Source: Bacteroidia bacterium
GTDB taxonomy: Bacteria; Bacteroidota; Bacteroidia; NS11-12g; UBA9320
Assembly (NCBI GenBank): GCA_017857855.1
Contig: JAFMCI010000011.1
Span: 1-55,182, forward strand
Length of the DNA stretch: 55,182 bases
Direction of reading: 5' to 3'
In this document: positions 34,723 through 42,018 of the stretch, one piece after another
How positions within the stretch are numbered: position 1 is the stretch's first letter
How the letters are laid out: the number at the start of each line of letters is the position of its first letter
Notes under the pieces: model-generated
Databases searched by the model: none
Seen by the model: only the letters and a program-made list of their open reading frames with translations
Told to the model about the DNA's origin: nothing
Program-made: the position numbers and the translations under genes

Positions 34723-35631
34723 TTAATTCAAATGACGATATTCTTGCGGTGTTTTCCCGGTTTTCTTTTTAAAAATCCTACTGAAATAATGGGGGTAATT
34801 AAATCCTAAAGAATAAGCTATCCCGCTTACAGAGTCTGATGAGCTCATAAGTAGGTTTTTGGCTTTTTCGATCAAGAAATCATTTATATGGTCTTTTGCT
34901 GACCGACCGGTTTCTTTACTTAATAAGTCACTAAGATAATTGGATGATAAGTGGCATCCATTGGCTAAATATTCAATCGTGGGTTGTCCTGATAAAATCA
35001 ATTCATTCGTTTTGTAATAGTTTTTAAGAAGTGATTCGACTTTTGATACGATATCCGTATTTTGAGCAGCACGTGTATTAAACTGACGCTCGTAAAATCG
35101 GAATGAGTAACTTAACATAAGTTCTATATTGGACACCAATACCTGTTGACTGTGGCTGTCAATGCGCTCTTGAATTTCGTTCTCAATTAAATTCACCAGA
35201 TTTTTCAATACAGATTGTTCTTTCTCTGATAAATGAAGAGCTTCATTTACTTCATAATTAAAGAATGTATAATCGTCAATTTTAGACGCTAATTTGGTGT
35301 TTCTGATTAAATCAGGATGAAAATAGATCATCCATCCTTTTACCTCATTCAACTTCTGGACTTTTGTAACCGTAAACAGTTGTTTAGGTGCAGAGAAAAA
35401 AAGCACGCCTTCGCTAAAATCATAAGCTTTTCTGCCATAGTCAAGGCCACAGCTACCATCTTTCAAAGCAATGCAATATAGATCTGATAGGATTCTGAAC
35501 CCAAGCATCTCTTCTCCAAATGCGATATGGGCAGTATCCATAACGGCTATTAAAGGATGGGTTGGCTTTCCAGTACCGGAGAATTGAAGTAACTGGCTTA
35601 TAGAATTTATATGAATGATCTTCTTGTCCAT
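34723..35631 (-). CDS. AraC-family transcriptional regulator
   Basis: A 302-residue regulator with an N-terminal cupin-like sensing domain (about 40-130, 'GLDYGRKAYDFSEGVLFFSAPKQ') and a C-terminal pair of HTH motifs (about 205-302). The second HTH reads 'DSVSGIAYSLGFNYPHYFSRIFKKKTGKTPQEYR', the canonical AraC signature. It probably regulates the SDR gene just downstream, a common Bacteroidota pairing. The inducer is unknown. Its promoter box ends 12 bases before the ATG. Confidence 0.92.
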   Translation of the reverse strand: MDKKIIHINSISQLLQFSGTGKPTHPLIAVMDTAHIAFGEEMLGFRILSDLYCIALKDGSCGLDYGRKAYDFSEGVLFFSAPKQLFTVTKVQKLNEVKGWMIYFHPDLIRNTKLASKIDDYTFFNYEVNEALHLSEKEQSVLKNLVNLIENEIQERIDSHSQQVLVSNIELMLSYSFRFYERQFNTRAAQNTDIVSKVESLLKNYYKTNELILSGQPTIEYLANGCHLSSNYLSDLLSKETGRSAKDHINDFLIEKAKNLLMSSSDSVSGIAYSLGFNYPHYFSRIFKKKTGKTPQEYRHLN

Positions 35632-35643
35632 TTTTTAATTTTA

Positions 35644-35651
35644 CAAATCTA
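35644..35651 (-). promoter_or_regulatory. -7 box TAGATTTG for the araC-type gene
   Basis: A perfect TAnnTTTG match on the minus strand, 12 bases before the ATG at 35631, giving a leader of about six bases. Confidence 0.55.
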
Positions 35652-36036
35652 TTACGTAGACCTTGGACACGTTAACACTAATCCCGGTAAGATGAACACG
35701 TAATGCATTTATTGTGGTTTAGGTTATGGTTTATGACTCAACTCCTTTGGGGTAACTTCCATTCAGTCTTAGCGAAGGTAGCCGTTTCGAAGCCTACCTT
35801 CTCACTGTGTGACCACGAAACTATAACTGTAAAATTGTCAATAGAATTTAGTGCTAAATCTTGTCTTTTTGTATGGTCTTAACACAAAAAAAACCTTCTG
35901 CCTTTGTAGTAATAGATGCAGCGATGGTTGCTTTTTTGTGGCTTATTTGCCAAATACAAATCTCTAAAAGCACTCATTTTTAAAAAATAAAAAACCTATT
36001 ATTTTACTTAACTACCTCATTTTCATTGTTTTTATC

Positions 36037-36048
36037 CGTTTGCAAACG
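36037..36048. repeat. Perfect 12-bp palindrome CGTTTGCAAACG
   Basis: A self-complementary 12-mer about 185 bases upstream of ssb, a possible operator for a dimeric regulator. No other copy was noticed nearby. Confidence 0.45.
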
Positions 36049-36053
36049 CTTAC

Positions 36054-36081
36054 AAGTATTTATAAGCGTAAGTAAATACTT
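36054..36081. repeat. 9-bp inverted repeat AAGTATTTA/TAAATACTT
   Basis: Perfect 9-bp arms at 36054-36062 and 36073-36081 around a 10-base spacer, six bases after the CGTTTGCAAACG palindrome. It could form an RNA hairpin or a two-site operator. Confidence 0.5.
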
Positions 36082-36228
36082 AAACTTCGCTTGCCACTTG
36101 CTAGCCTCATTCTCTTTGCAGTGTTGTTCGAATGGAACAGCAGAAATTAATAAACAATAATAATCGTTAGCCTCGGCTAGCACACGAAAAAAAACACATT
36201 TAACACCAACACACAATTTAACATTATT

Positions 36229-36597
36229 ATGAACGCATTCAAAAACAAAGTACAGTTAATCGGTAATCTAGGTATGAACCCAGAAGTAAAATCTCTTGAG
36301 AACGGAAAAAAAGTAGCCAAGTTTACATTAGCTACCAACGAAACCTACAAAAATCAAAACGGTGAACGGGTTACAGATACCCAATGGCACAATGTAGTAG
36401 CATGGGGTAAAACCGCAGAACTCATGGAACAACTGCTCACCAAAGGCAAAGAAGTGATGCTAGAAGGTAAACTAACCAATCGCAGCTGGGACGACAAAGA
36501 CGGCAACAAACGTTACATCACAGAGATCGTAGCTAATGAGTTTATGCTCATGTCTGCTAAAGAAGGTACCAAAAAAGGAGGCGATTTACCTTTTTAG
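36229..36597 (+). CDS. ssb: Single-stranded DNA-binding protein
   Basis: SSB coats single-stranded DNA in replication and repair and recruits partners through its C-terminal tip. The OB-fold is complete in 122 residues: 'NKVQLIGNLGMNPEVKSLENGKKVAKFTLATNE', 'DTQWHNVVAWGKTAELMEQLL', 'GKEVMLEGKLTNRSWDDKDGNKRYITEIVANEF'. The linker is almost absent, and the tip is GGDLPF, less acidic than the usual DDDIPF type, though the final Pro-Phe that docks partners is kept. The gene stands alone between a long structured leader region and a near-perfect terminator. Confidence 0.96.
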   Translation: MNAFKNKVQLIGNLGMNPEVKSLENGKKVAKFTLATNETYKNQNGERVTDTQWHNVVAWGKTAELMEQLLTKGKEVMLEGKLTNRSWDDKDGNKRYITEIVANEFMLMSAKEGTKKGGDLPF

Positions 36598-36599
36598 AA

Positions 36600-36653
36600 G
36601 CCATTTATCAACCAAAAAGAGTCATTGGTAAATGGCGTGTAACTCTTTTGACT
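36600..36653 (+). other. Possible pseudoknot in the ssb 3' untranslated region
   Basis: GCCATTTA at 36600-36607 pairs with TAAATGGC at 36629-36636. AAAAGAGT at 36615-36622, inside that loop, pairs with ACTCTTTT at 36642-36649. The arms interleave as A-B-A'-B', which is the arrangement of an H-type pseudoknot, or else two mutually exclusive hairpins. It begins three bases after the ssb stop codon. Confidence 0.4.
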
Positions 36654-36712
36654 GCTTAACCGTTAAACTAGCGTAAGAATAGAATTGTTAAGCATTTTTC
36701 AGTAAGTTTGTA

Positions 36713-36746
36713 AAACCCCTGCGACGCCATCGCAGGGGTTTCTTTT
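36713..36746 (+). terminator. Terminator of ssb, bidirectional
   Basis: AAACCCCTGCGA at 36713-36724 pairs perfectly with TCGCAGGGGTTT at 36730-36741 around a five-base loop, followed by CTTTT on the plus strand and TTTTA on the minus. It serves ssb and can also stop the convergent peroxidase transcript. Confidence 0.93.
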
Positions 36747-36767
36747 ATAATGCTGAGCTATGAACCG

Positions 36768-37220
36768 TTATGAAATTATTTGAGCGGTATGCTCCTTGGT
36801 ATTTACTTTTTCGATGACGTCTAGTATTATTCCTTTTTCGTCAATGATGAAGGTAGTACGCGCGACACCCATATAGGATTTACCATACATACTTTTTTCA
36901 ACCCATACGCCATAGGCTTGTATAGTCTCTTTTTCTACATCTGCCAGCAAATCAAAATTTAGGTTATATTTTTCGATAAACTTTTGATGTTTTTTAGCCG
37001 TATCCGGACTCACTCCTAACACTTTATATCCTTGTGCTTGTAGCTGCTTATAGTTTTCGCTTAGGTTACACGCTTGTGCCGTACAACCTGGAGTATCGTC
37101 TTTAGGATAAAAATACAGCACTAATTTTCGGCCTGAAAAATCCCCTAAACTTATTTTCTCTCCTTTTTGATTTTCACCGCGAAAAGCAGGTGCTTTATCT
37201 CCTATTTGTGGTATTGACAT
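36768..37220 (-). CDS. bcp: Thiol peroxidase of the PrxQ/BCP type
   Basis: A thioredoxin-dependent peroxiredoxin that reduces H2O2 and organic peroxides. 'LVLYFYPKDDTPGCTAQACNLSENY' has the peroxidatic Cys and the resolving Cys five residues later, as in atypical 2-Cys PrxQ. The Thr and Arg of the active site are at 'PKDDTPGC' and 'VARTTFIID'. The 150-residue length is complete. It is a single gene between the ssb terminator and the M23 gene's terminator. Confidence 0.96.
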   Translation of the reverse strand: MSIPQIGDKAPAFRGENQKGEKISLGDFSGRKLVLYFYPKDDTPGCTAQACNLSENYKQLQAQGYKVLGVSPDTAKKHQKFIEKYNLNFDLLADVEKETIQAYGVWVEKSMYGKSYMGVARTTFIIDEKGIILDVIEKVNTKEHTAQIIS

Positions 37221-37249
37221 ATGTATACAACAATACTTTATAAAAATGG

Positions 37250-37293
37250 ATTACAAAAAATAAAGCCCATGAATTTTGGTTCACTGGGCTTTT
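37250..37293 (-). terminator. Terminator downstream of the M23 lipoprotein gene
   Basis: AAAGCCCA at 37262-37269 pairs with TGGGCTTT at 37285-37292. On the minus strand the stem is followed by ATTTTTTG; the plus side also ends in T. It separates the M23 gene from the peroxidase gene. Confidence 0.85.
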
Positions 37294-37377
37294 TGTATCT
37301 TGTATAGGTTGACGCTCTTACTTTTCTACCTAGCCTTACATATAGCTATTGTCGTTACTTAGCATAAGCCGATAATA

Positions 37378-39210
37378 CTAAATCTTTAATTTTCGGGCAA
37401 ATTCGGATCTATTCCCTCTCCCATCAATAACGACCAGTTTAAAATCATACTCTCCCGGTTTTAACCACTTCGGTATTTCGCCCCAAATCATACCTGTTTT
37501 GGGTTCGTACTCCGCCAATATCCATTTACCATCCATCGAACATATAATCCGATCTATTTTACTAAGATTTTCGCTTACCGAAAATCTGAAGTTTTTACCC
37601 AAATTACTTACCCGAAGCACAGGCGGTTTATCATCATACGTTATCGCATATTCACCCAAAGATCTAGTTCTAAATGTGAGGATGTTGCCTTTCAGCACTC
37701 CACCTTCGTAGGTTAGGCGTTTCCCGTCAATACTCACCGCGCAAAGCTTATCGCCATAACTAAGCCAAGCATCAGGTACCGTATATTTAACGTCGATATA
37801 GGTATGTAATGGCGTATAGGGATAATGCATTTGGAAGGTTTTACTTAGCATATTTTCCTTCTTTGGTTTTATGCTCATTTTAAAATCAAATGGATGATAC
37901 ACCGCCTCTTTGGGGATGGTAATATCCCATTCGTAAAACTTGAAACTAGTACCTGAACTTATTCGTTTTTTCTCATCAAATGTCACTTTGGAATCCATTT
38001 TTAACGCTTTGCCAGCCGTATCACCTACGACTACCCAACTGATGCTATCCATAAGCCCCACATAATCTTGGGTGTACACTTTCATACGCACAGAATCACC
38101 TTGCTTCAGCAGAATTTCTCCTTCTTGATTTTGCTTATAATAAGGTAACGGGTTAAACTTTTCTTTGAACAATCGAATATAGCTCCGACCCTCTACCCAT
38201 TTTAAATACGGATCTATATGGGTGTAGATGTATCGCCCTTGATCAAAATCGAAACGTTCTATTTGATACTGATACAATAAACTTCCGTTTGCCGTTACCC
38301 AGCAGTAATTGACACCCAGTACATTATTCCTATCTGTAAAGTAATCATCCGTTTGCAAGCCAAAACTATACGTACCCGGAATAAGATTTAAGGTCTTAGT
38401 ATCTTTAAAAATATCACTCCATTTACTGAAAGACATATTGGGATAATTCCCTTGGGCATACAAAATTTCTTTGTCTTTTTGATAGATACCAATGCGCTTA
38501 ATCTCGGGCTTTATTTTATCTACGACCTTAATTCCGTGTAGCAAAGGATTGGTTGGGTTTCCTTTTTTATCCCTAATTTCAAAATGAAGATGCGGTCCAG
38601 CGCTTCCGCCTGTATTGCCACTTAGCGCAAAATTTTGCCCTTTTACTACTTTTATTTCTCCTGCTTTGGGGTATAAATCCACTTCAAATGCACGTTGCTC
38701 ATACTGCGCTTCCTTTACATAATTAGCAAGTGCTCCTGTAAACTTTTGCAAGTGACCATACACCGAAGTAAAACCATTGGTATGGCGGATATACACTACT
38801 CTACCATACCCATTTATATCCACTTTTACTCTCTCCACATAACCATCTGCTACGGATAGCACTTCCCAGCCTTCTTGACCCCCAGTTCGTATATCTAAAC
38901 CGGCATGAAAATGAGTTCCACGTAACTCACAGAAAGTACCTGAAACATATATTGCGCTGTCAAATGGACTTCTAAAGTAGTCTTGGCTATACGCATTGAC
39001 ATTTCTAACAAAGGTGAATGGCTCATTCTTGATCAGACTTGGCTTTGCAGGTATTTCCTCTTCTGTAAAATCATCAACTTCTTTATCTACAATTTCTGAT
39101 TGGTCTTCATCCAAAGTATTGCCCGTATTTGGTGTTTTTTTACAAGTCGCAAATAGTGAAATTATGCCAACTACAAGCACCAAGTATATATATGAAAATT
39201 TGTGTAACAC
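37378..39210 (-). CDS. M23-family metallopeptidase, envelope lipoprotein
   Basis: A zinc endopeptidase of the LytM type acting on peptidoglycan cross-links, or a regulator of such enzymes. The leader ends in the lipobox FATC, then 'KKTPNTG'. The M23 core occupies about residues 75-225: 'FHAGLDIRTGGQEGWEVLSVADGYV' (first His and Asp ligands), 'GYGRVVYIRHTNGFTSVYGHL' and 'GGSAGPHLHFEIRDKKGNP' (HLH). All zinc ligands are intact. The long C-terminal half is beta-rich and ends in an Ig-like repeat ('GEYDFKLVVIDGRGNRSEFARKLKI'). The start is GTG at 39210. Confidence 0.92.
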   Translation of the reverse strand: MLHKFSYIYLVLVVGIISLFATCKKTPNTGNTLDEDQSEIVDKEVDDFTEEEIPAKPSLIKNEPFTFVRNVNAYSQDYFRSPFDSAIYVSGTFCELRGTHFHAGLDIRTGGQEGWEVLSVADGYVERVKVDINGYGRVVYIRHTNGFTSVYGHLQKFTGALANYVKEAQYEQRAFEVDLYPKAGEIKVVKGQNFALSGNTGGSAGPHLHFEIRDKKGNPTNPLLHGIKVVDKIKPEIKRIGIYQKDKEILYAQGNYPNMSFSKWSDIFKDTKTLNLIPGTYSFGLQTDDYFTDRNNVLGVNYCWVTANGSLLYQYQIERFDFDQGRYIYTHIDPYLKWVEGRSYIRLFKEKFNPLPYYKQNQEGEILLKQGDSVRMKVYTQDYVGLMDSISWVVVGDTAGKALKMDSKVTFDEKKRISSGTSFKFYEWDITIPKEAVYHPFDFKMSIKPKKENMLSKTFQMHYPYTPLHTYIDVKYTVPDAWLSYGDKLCAVSIDGKRLTYEGGVLKGNILTFRTRSLGEYAITYDDKPPVLRVSNLGKNFRFSVSENLSKIDRIICSMDGKWILAEYEPKTGMIWGEIPKWLKPGEYDFKLVVIDGRGNRSEFARKLKI

Positions 39211-39350
39211 GTTAAATTAACTTCTAAGGGACAAATTTATAGTGGCATATGCCCAAACTTGTTAAGATGTAAACATTCCTATTTTTTTTAGTATATATTT
39301 TTAAAGTAGTTGGAAATTTAAATTGATGTGTTACATTTAATAAAACAGCA

Positions 39351-39385
39351 AATGATAATAATTTTATCAAATTAATGATAATAAT
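39351..39385 (+). repeat. Two 12-bp direct repeats AATGATAATAAT, 23 bp apart
   Basis: Identical copies at 39351-39362 and 39374-39385, on the same face of the helix at about two turns, 57 bases upstream of the YegP-like start. A TATCTTTA -7-like box follows at about 39389-39396. The arrangement suggests an activator or repressor site. Confidence 0.45.
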
Positions 39386-39442
39386 AGTATCTTTATTGTT
39401 GTTGCCAAAGCCTGTATTAACACACTTTAATTTAAGTATAAA

Positions 39443-39814
39443 ATGAAAAGACCTATTTACACTATCGAGGAGCGCGGCTCCACTTTTCACCTTGAGCTTT
39501 ATGATCAAGGAGTGAATTTATTACTTACCAGCAAATCATTTAGTACGTTCAAAGAATGCCACCAATTTCTGGACACCTTGCGATTACACATGCACTTTCA
39601 GACCAACTATGTAAAGATAAAAAACGCTACTGGCCAACATGGGTTTGAAGTGCGCACTTGTTGGGATGAGCTTATCGCGAGTAGTACTTGGTTTGCCAGC
39701 ATTGAAGAGCGAGCAGACGGCCTACAAGCTGCATTTGCATGTAACACCAATGCTATTTTTGCACATACCAATATGTATACCGAAGCCCCTAGGCTACTTT
39801 TTCAAGTAGCTTAA
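39443..39814 (+). CDS. Two-repeat YegP-like (DUF1508-type) small protein
   Basis: A 123-residue soluble protein that appears to hold two copies of a roughly 45-residue unit: 'STFHLELYDQGVNLLLTSKSFSTFKECHQFLDTLR' and 'QHGFEVRTCWDELIASSTWFASIEERADGLQAAF'. Each reads strand, turn, strand, 'S-x-x-F/Y', helix, as in YegP/DUF1508 proteins, which also carry two repeats; the match is by pattern only. The function of that family is not known. The promoter region has a pair of direct repeats, so regulated expression is likely. Confidence 0.7.
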   Translation: MKRPIYTIEERGSTFHLELYDQGVNLLLTSKSFSTFKECHQFLDTLRLHMHFQTNYVKIKNATGQHGFEVRTCWDELIASSTWFASIEERADGLQAAFACNTNAIFAHTNMYTEAPRLLFQVA

Positions 39815-39938
39815 TATTCATTTTTCTACATCTTTAATGACTTAGATGAGTCTTTCAAAAGCCTGCGGATAAATATCCAAAATTCTGTGTTGTTTACTGC
39901 ATTTTACAAATTTCTTTTGCAGACCTAAAATAATCTTT

Positions 39939-41282
39939 TTGAACACCTACCTACGCGACATACTCAAACTTAGCTGGCCTATCATTATCGGGCAGATTGG
40001 CATCGTTTTAACAGGTTTTTTTGACAGCTTAATGGTTGGCTACTTGGGGCATGAAGAACTTGCTGCTGCAGGAATTAGCAACAGTATCTATTTCTTAGTT
40101 GCTGTATTCCCGTTGGGTGTTACCATTTCTTATTCTACCATTATCAGTATGCTCCAAGGAAAAAACAAAACCTCATCCTATAGCATCGTCGCACGTGATT
40201 GTTTCGTAATGACTTTAGCACTTTCCGCAGTGGCCTCTTTAGTTATTCTTGGGATTATTTATAATTTTGGTATGTTTAAGCAGACGGACGTGGTTGCACA
40301 ATTGTCTATTCCATATCTTAAACTATTGCTCTGGTCGCTCACGCCCATGTTATTCTTTTTGTTTTCCAAACAGCTTTGTGATGGTTTTGGCTACACCAAA
40401 GGGGGCATGGTTATTACCTTAATTGCATTACTTATTAATATATTTTTTAACTGGCTTCTCATTTACGGTAATTGGGGATTTCAGGCATACGGACTAAACG
40501 GAGCAGGCTACGCCACGATTATCTCCCGTATATTCTTGGCTATAGCGATGACGTATTTATTATTCAAATCTAAACAAACGCCTATTCGTTATCAGAATTT
40601 CATAAACTCCTTCAAGCATCCTTCCAGAATATATTTTTACAAGCAAATTATTAGGCTGGGCTTTCCCTCCGGACTTCAGTATTTTTTTGAGGTAGCAGCG
40701 TTTGCTGCAGCCGCTATTATGGCCGGTTGGATAGGCGCCAAAGAACTGGCAGCACATAATCTTGCTATAACACTTGCTTCACTCACCTACATGATTGCAA
40801 GCGGCATATCTGCAGGAAGTAGCATCTGCACTGCAAAAGCATATGGTAATGGCAATCGACATAATATGAGACAATATGGGATTATGGGACATAAGTTAGG
40901 TATTGGTGTAATGTTATTTTTCGCTTTACTCTTTTTTATCTTTAATCATCAACTCGCCTCATTATTTACGCAAGAGCCTGAGGTTATTCTAATGGGTTCG
41001 CAACTTCTTATTTTAGCTGCTATCTTTCAATTGGGTGACGGCCTACAAGCACTATCCGTGGGCTTACTTAGAGGTATTAATGATGTTAGTATTCCAAGTT
41101 TACTCATTTTTATCGCCTATTGGATAATTGCTATGCCTATCGGTTACACACTATCTCACTCTACCAATACCTATTCCTTTTTACAAGGTGTAAATGGGAT
41201 TTGGATTGGCTTAAGCATTGGGCTTACACTTTCTGCTATTGTTCTTACTTCAAGATTTTATTATTTACTTCGCAAGTCATGA
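39939..41282 (+). CDS. MATE-family multidrug efflux transporter
   Basis: A 12-helix antiporter (447 residues) that exports drugs or metabolites using Na+ or H+ gradients. 'SWPIIIGQIGIVLTGFFDSLMVGYLG' at the start and 'RLGFPSGLQYFFEVAAFAAAAIMAGWIGAKELAAHNLAI' in the middle mark the two six-helix halves of the NorM group. The start is TTG at 39939; no ATG precedes it in frame, and a near -7 TTCTTTTG lies about 20 bases upstream. Its stop overlaps the ATG of the downstream barrel protein (ATGA), so the two are co-translated. Confidence 0.93.
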   Translation: MNTYLRDILKLSWPIIIGQIGIVLTGFFDSLMVGYLGHEELAAAGISNSIYFLVAVFPLGVTISYSTIISMLQGKNKTSSYSIVARDCFVMTLALSAVASLVILGIIYNFGMFKQTDVVAQLSIPYLKLLLWSLTPMLFFLFSKQLCDGFGYTKGGMVITLIALLINIFFNWLLIYGNWGFQAYGLNGAGYATIISRIFLAIAMTYLLFKSKQTPIRYQNFINSFKHPSRIYFYKQIIRLGFPSGLQYFFEVAAFAAAAIMAGWIGAKELAAHNLAITLASLTYMIASGISAGSSICTAKAYGNGNRHNMRQYGIMGHKLGIGVMLFFALLFFIFNHQLASLFTQEPEVILMGSQLLILAAIFQLGDGLQALSVGLLRGINDVSIPSLLIFIAYWIIAMPIGYTLSHSTNTYSFLQGVNGIWIGLSIGLTLSAIVLTSRFYYLLRKS

Positions 41283-42010
41283 AACTTATCCTTACCTGTT
41301 TAACAATCTTATTATTTGCAACAACACGAGCACAATTATCTATTGGCGTAATAGTTGAACCTGCTATGAATATTGGTACTGTAGGGTCGCAACCCGAAGC
41401 ATTAAGTGATTCATTTACCCGTCTTAAAAAGCCTGACTTTAACACAAGTTTTGGAATTGAAATAAAAAATCAGATAGATCGCTATGCGTCTTTTAGCGTT
41501 ATACCGGGTTATTACCAAACTAATTTTTTAATAGTTAAAGAAGATTTACAGTACTTAGATTTTATACATCCTGAGCTTAGAGCTATAAGGGACCAAAGTC
41601 AAGGAGCGCAAAAGAATGCCTATCTGCATTACCGCCAAAAATATATTGGGTTACAATTATTATTCGCTAAAAAGCTTCAAATACAAGGATTGCCTAATAG
41701 TACGTTCTTCGAACTTGGAGGAGGTTTAGGTGCACATTACCTCGTCGGCAATGACGTTAAGATAAGAACTGAAGGTTTTGCCATTGACCAACAATACATT
41801 CATGTTATTTCTCAAAACACAGGATTTAATCCTTCTAATTTTTCTATTAATGCAATAGGACATGCTGACCTAAACTACCAGCTTGATCCCAGCACCTTTA
41901 TTATAGCGGGATTAAAACTTAATATTCCTGTGGTAGGTAATGCAAACTTGGACCCTCAGATCCGCGTTTATATGCCGACATTGAGATTCGGAATTCGATT
42001 TTTGCTGTAA
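41279..42010 (+). CDS. Outer-membrane beta-barrel protein coupled to a MATE exporter
   Basis: A signal peptide (about 1-18, TRAQ) is followed by strands typical of a small porin-like barrel ('SFGIEIKNQIDRYASFSVIPGYYQTNF', 'KYIGLQLLFAKKLQ', 'FFELGGGLGAHYLVG', 'PQIRVYMPTLRFGIRFLL'). The terminal aromatic-rich strand fits Bacteroidota PorT-like barrels. The start is the ATG at 41279, overlapping the MATE stop, not the long upstream open frame. Coupling to an inner-membrane exporter suggests a paired export route, which is an inference. Confidence 0.8.
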   Translation: MKLILTCLTILLFATTRAQLSIGVIVEPAMNIGTVGSQPEALSDSFTRLKKPDFNTSFGIEIKNQIDRYASFSVIPGYYQTNFLIVKEDLQYLDFIHPELRAIRDQSQGAQKNAYLHYRQKYIGLQLLFAKKLQIQGLPNSTFFELGGGLGAHYLVGNDVKIRTEGFAIDQQYIHVISQNTGFNPSNFSINAIGHADLNYQLDPSTFIIAGLKLNIPVVGNANLDPQIRVYMPTLRFGIRFLL

Positions 42011-42018
42011 ATTCTTAC

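Larger units (their letters stand above)
35652..36228. other. 577-bp gene-free region upstream of ssb, rich in inverted repeats
   Basis: No gene I can support lies here. It contains short open frames on the plus strand, 35733-35882 (49 codons) and about 35873-35983 (36 codons), with no recognisable product, and a poorly supported 70-codon minus frame at 36004-36216. Visible structure: GAAGGTAG/CTACCTTC at 35774-35801; a CGTTTGCAAACG palindrome at 36037-36048; AAGTATTTA/TAAATACTT at 36054-36081; and TAGCC/GGCTA repeats between 36098 and 36185. No tRNA fold or TAnnTTTG box for ssb is clear. Confidence 0.5.

Noticed and set aside
35774-35801. tRNA-like TTCGAA hairpin
   Set aside because: The loop is 12 bases, no acceptor stem, anticodon arm or D arm can be built around it, and the ACCA nearby is not in register.
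35889-35935. Terminator-like AACC/GGTT hairpin with T8 on the minus strand
   Set aside because: The stem is broken and short, and no minus-strand gene upstream needs it.
36004-36216. 70-codon minus-strand frame upstream of ssb
   Set aside because: It starts from TTG, has no recognisable domain, no promoter box or terminator that fits, and covers the inverted repeats, so I treat it as chance.
39224-39508. 94-codon minus-strand frame in the gap before the YegP-like gene
   Set aside because: It overlaps the start of the YegP-like gene and has low-complexity Ile/Lys/Asn content expected of AT-rich non-coding DNA.
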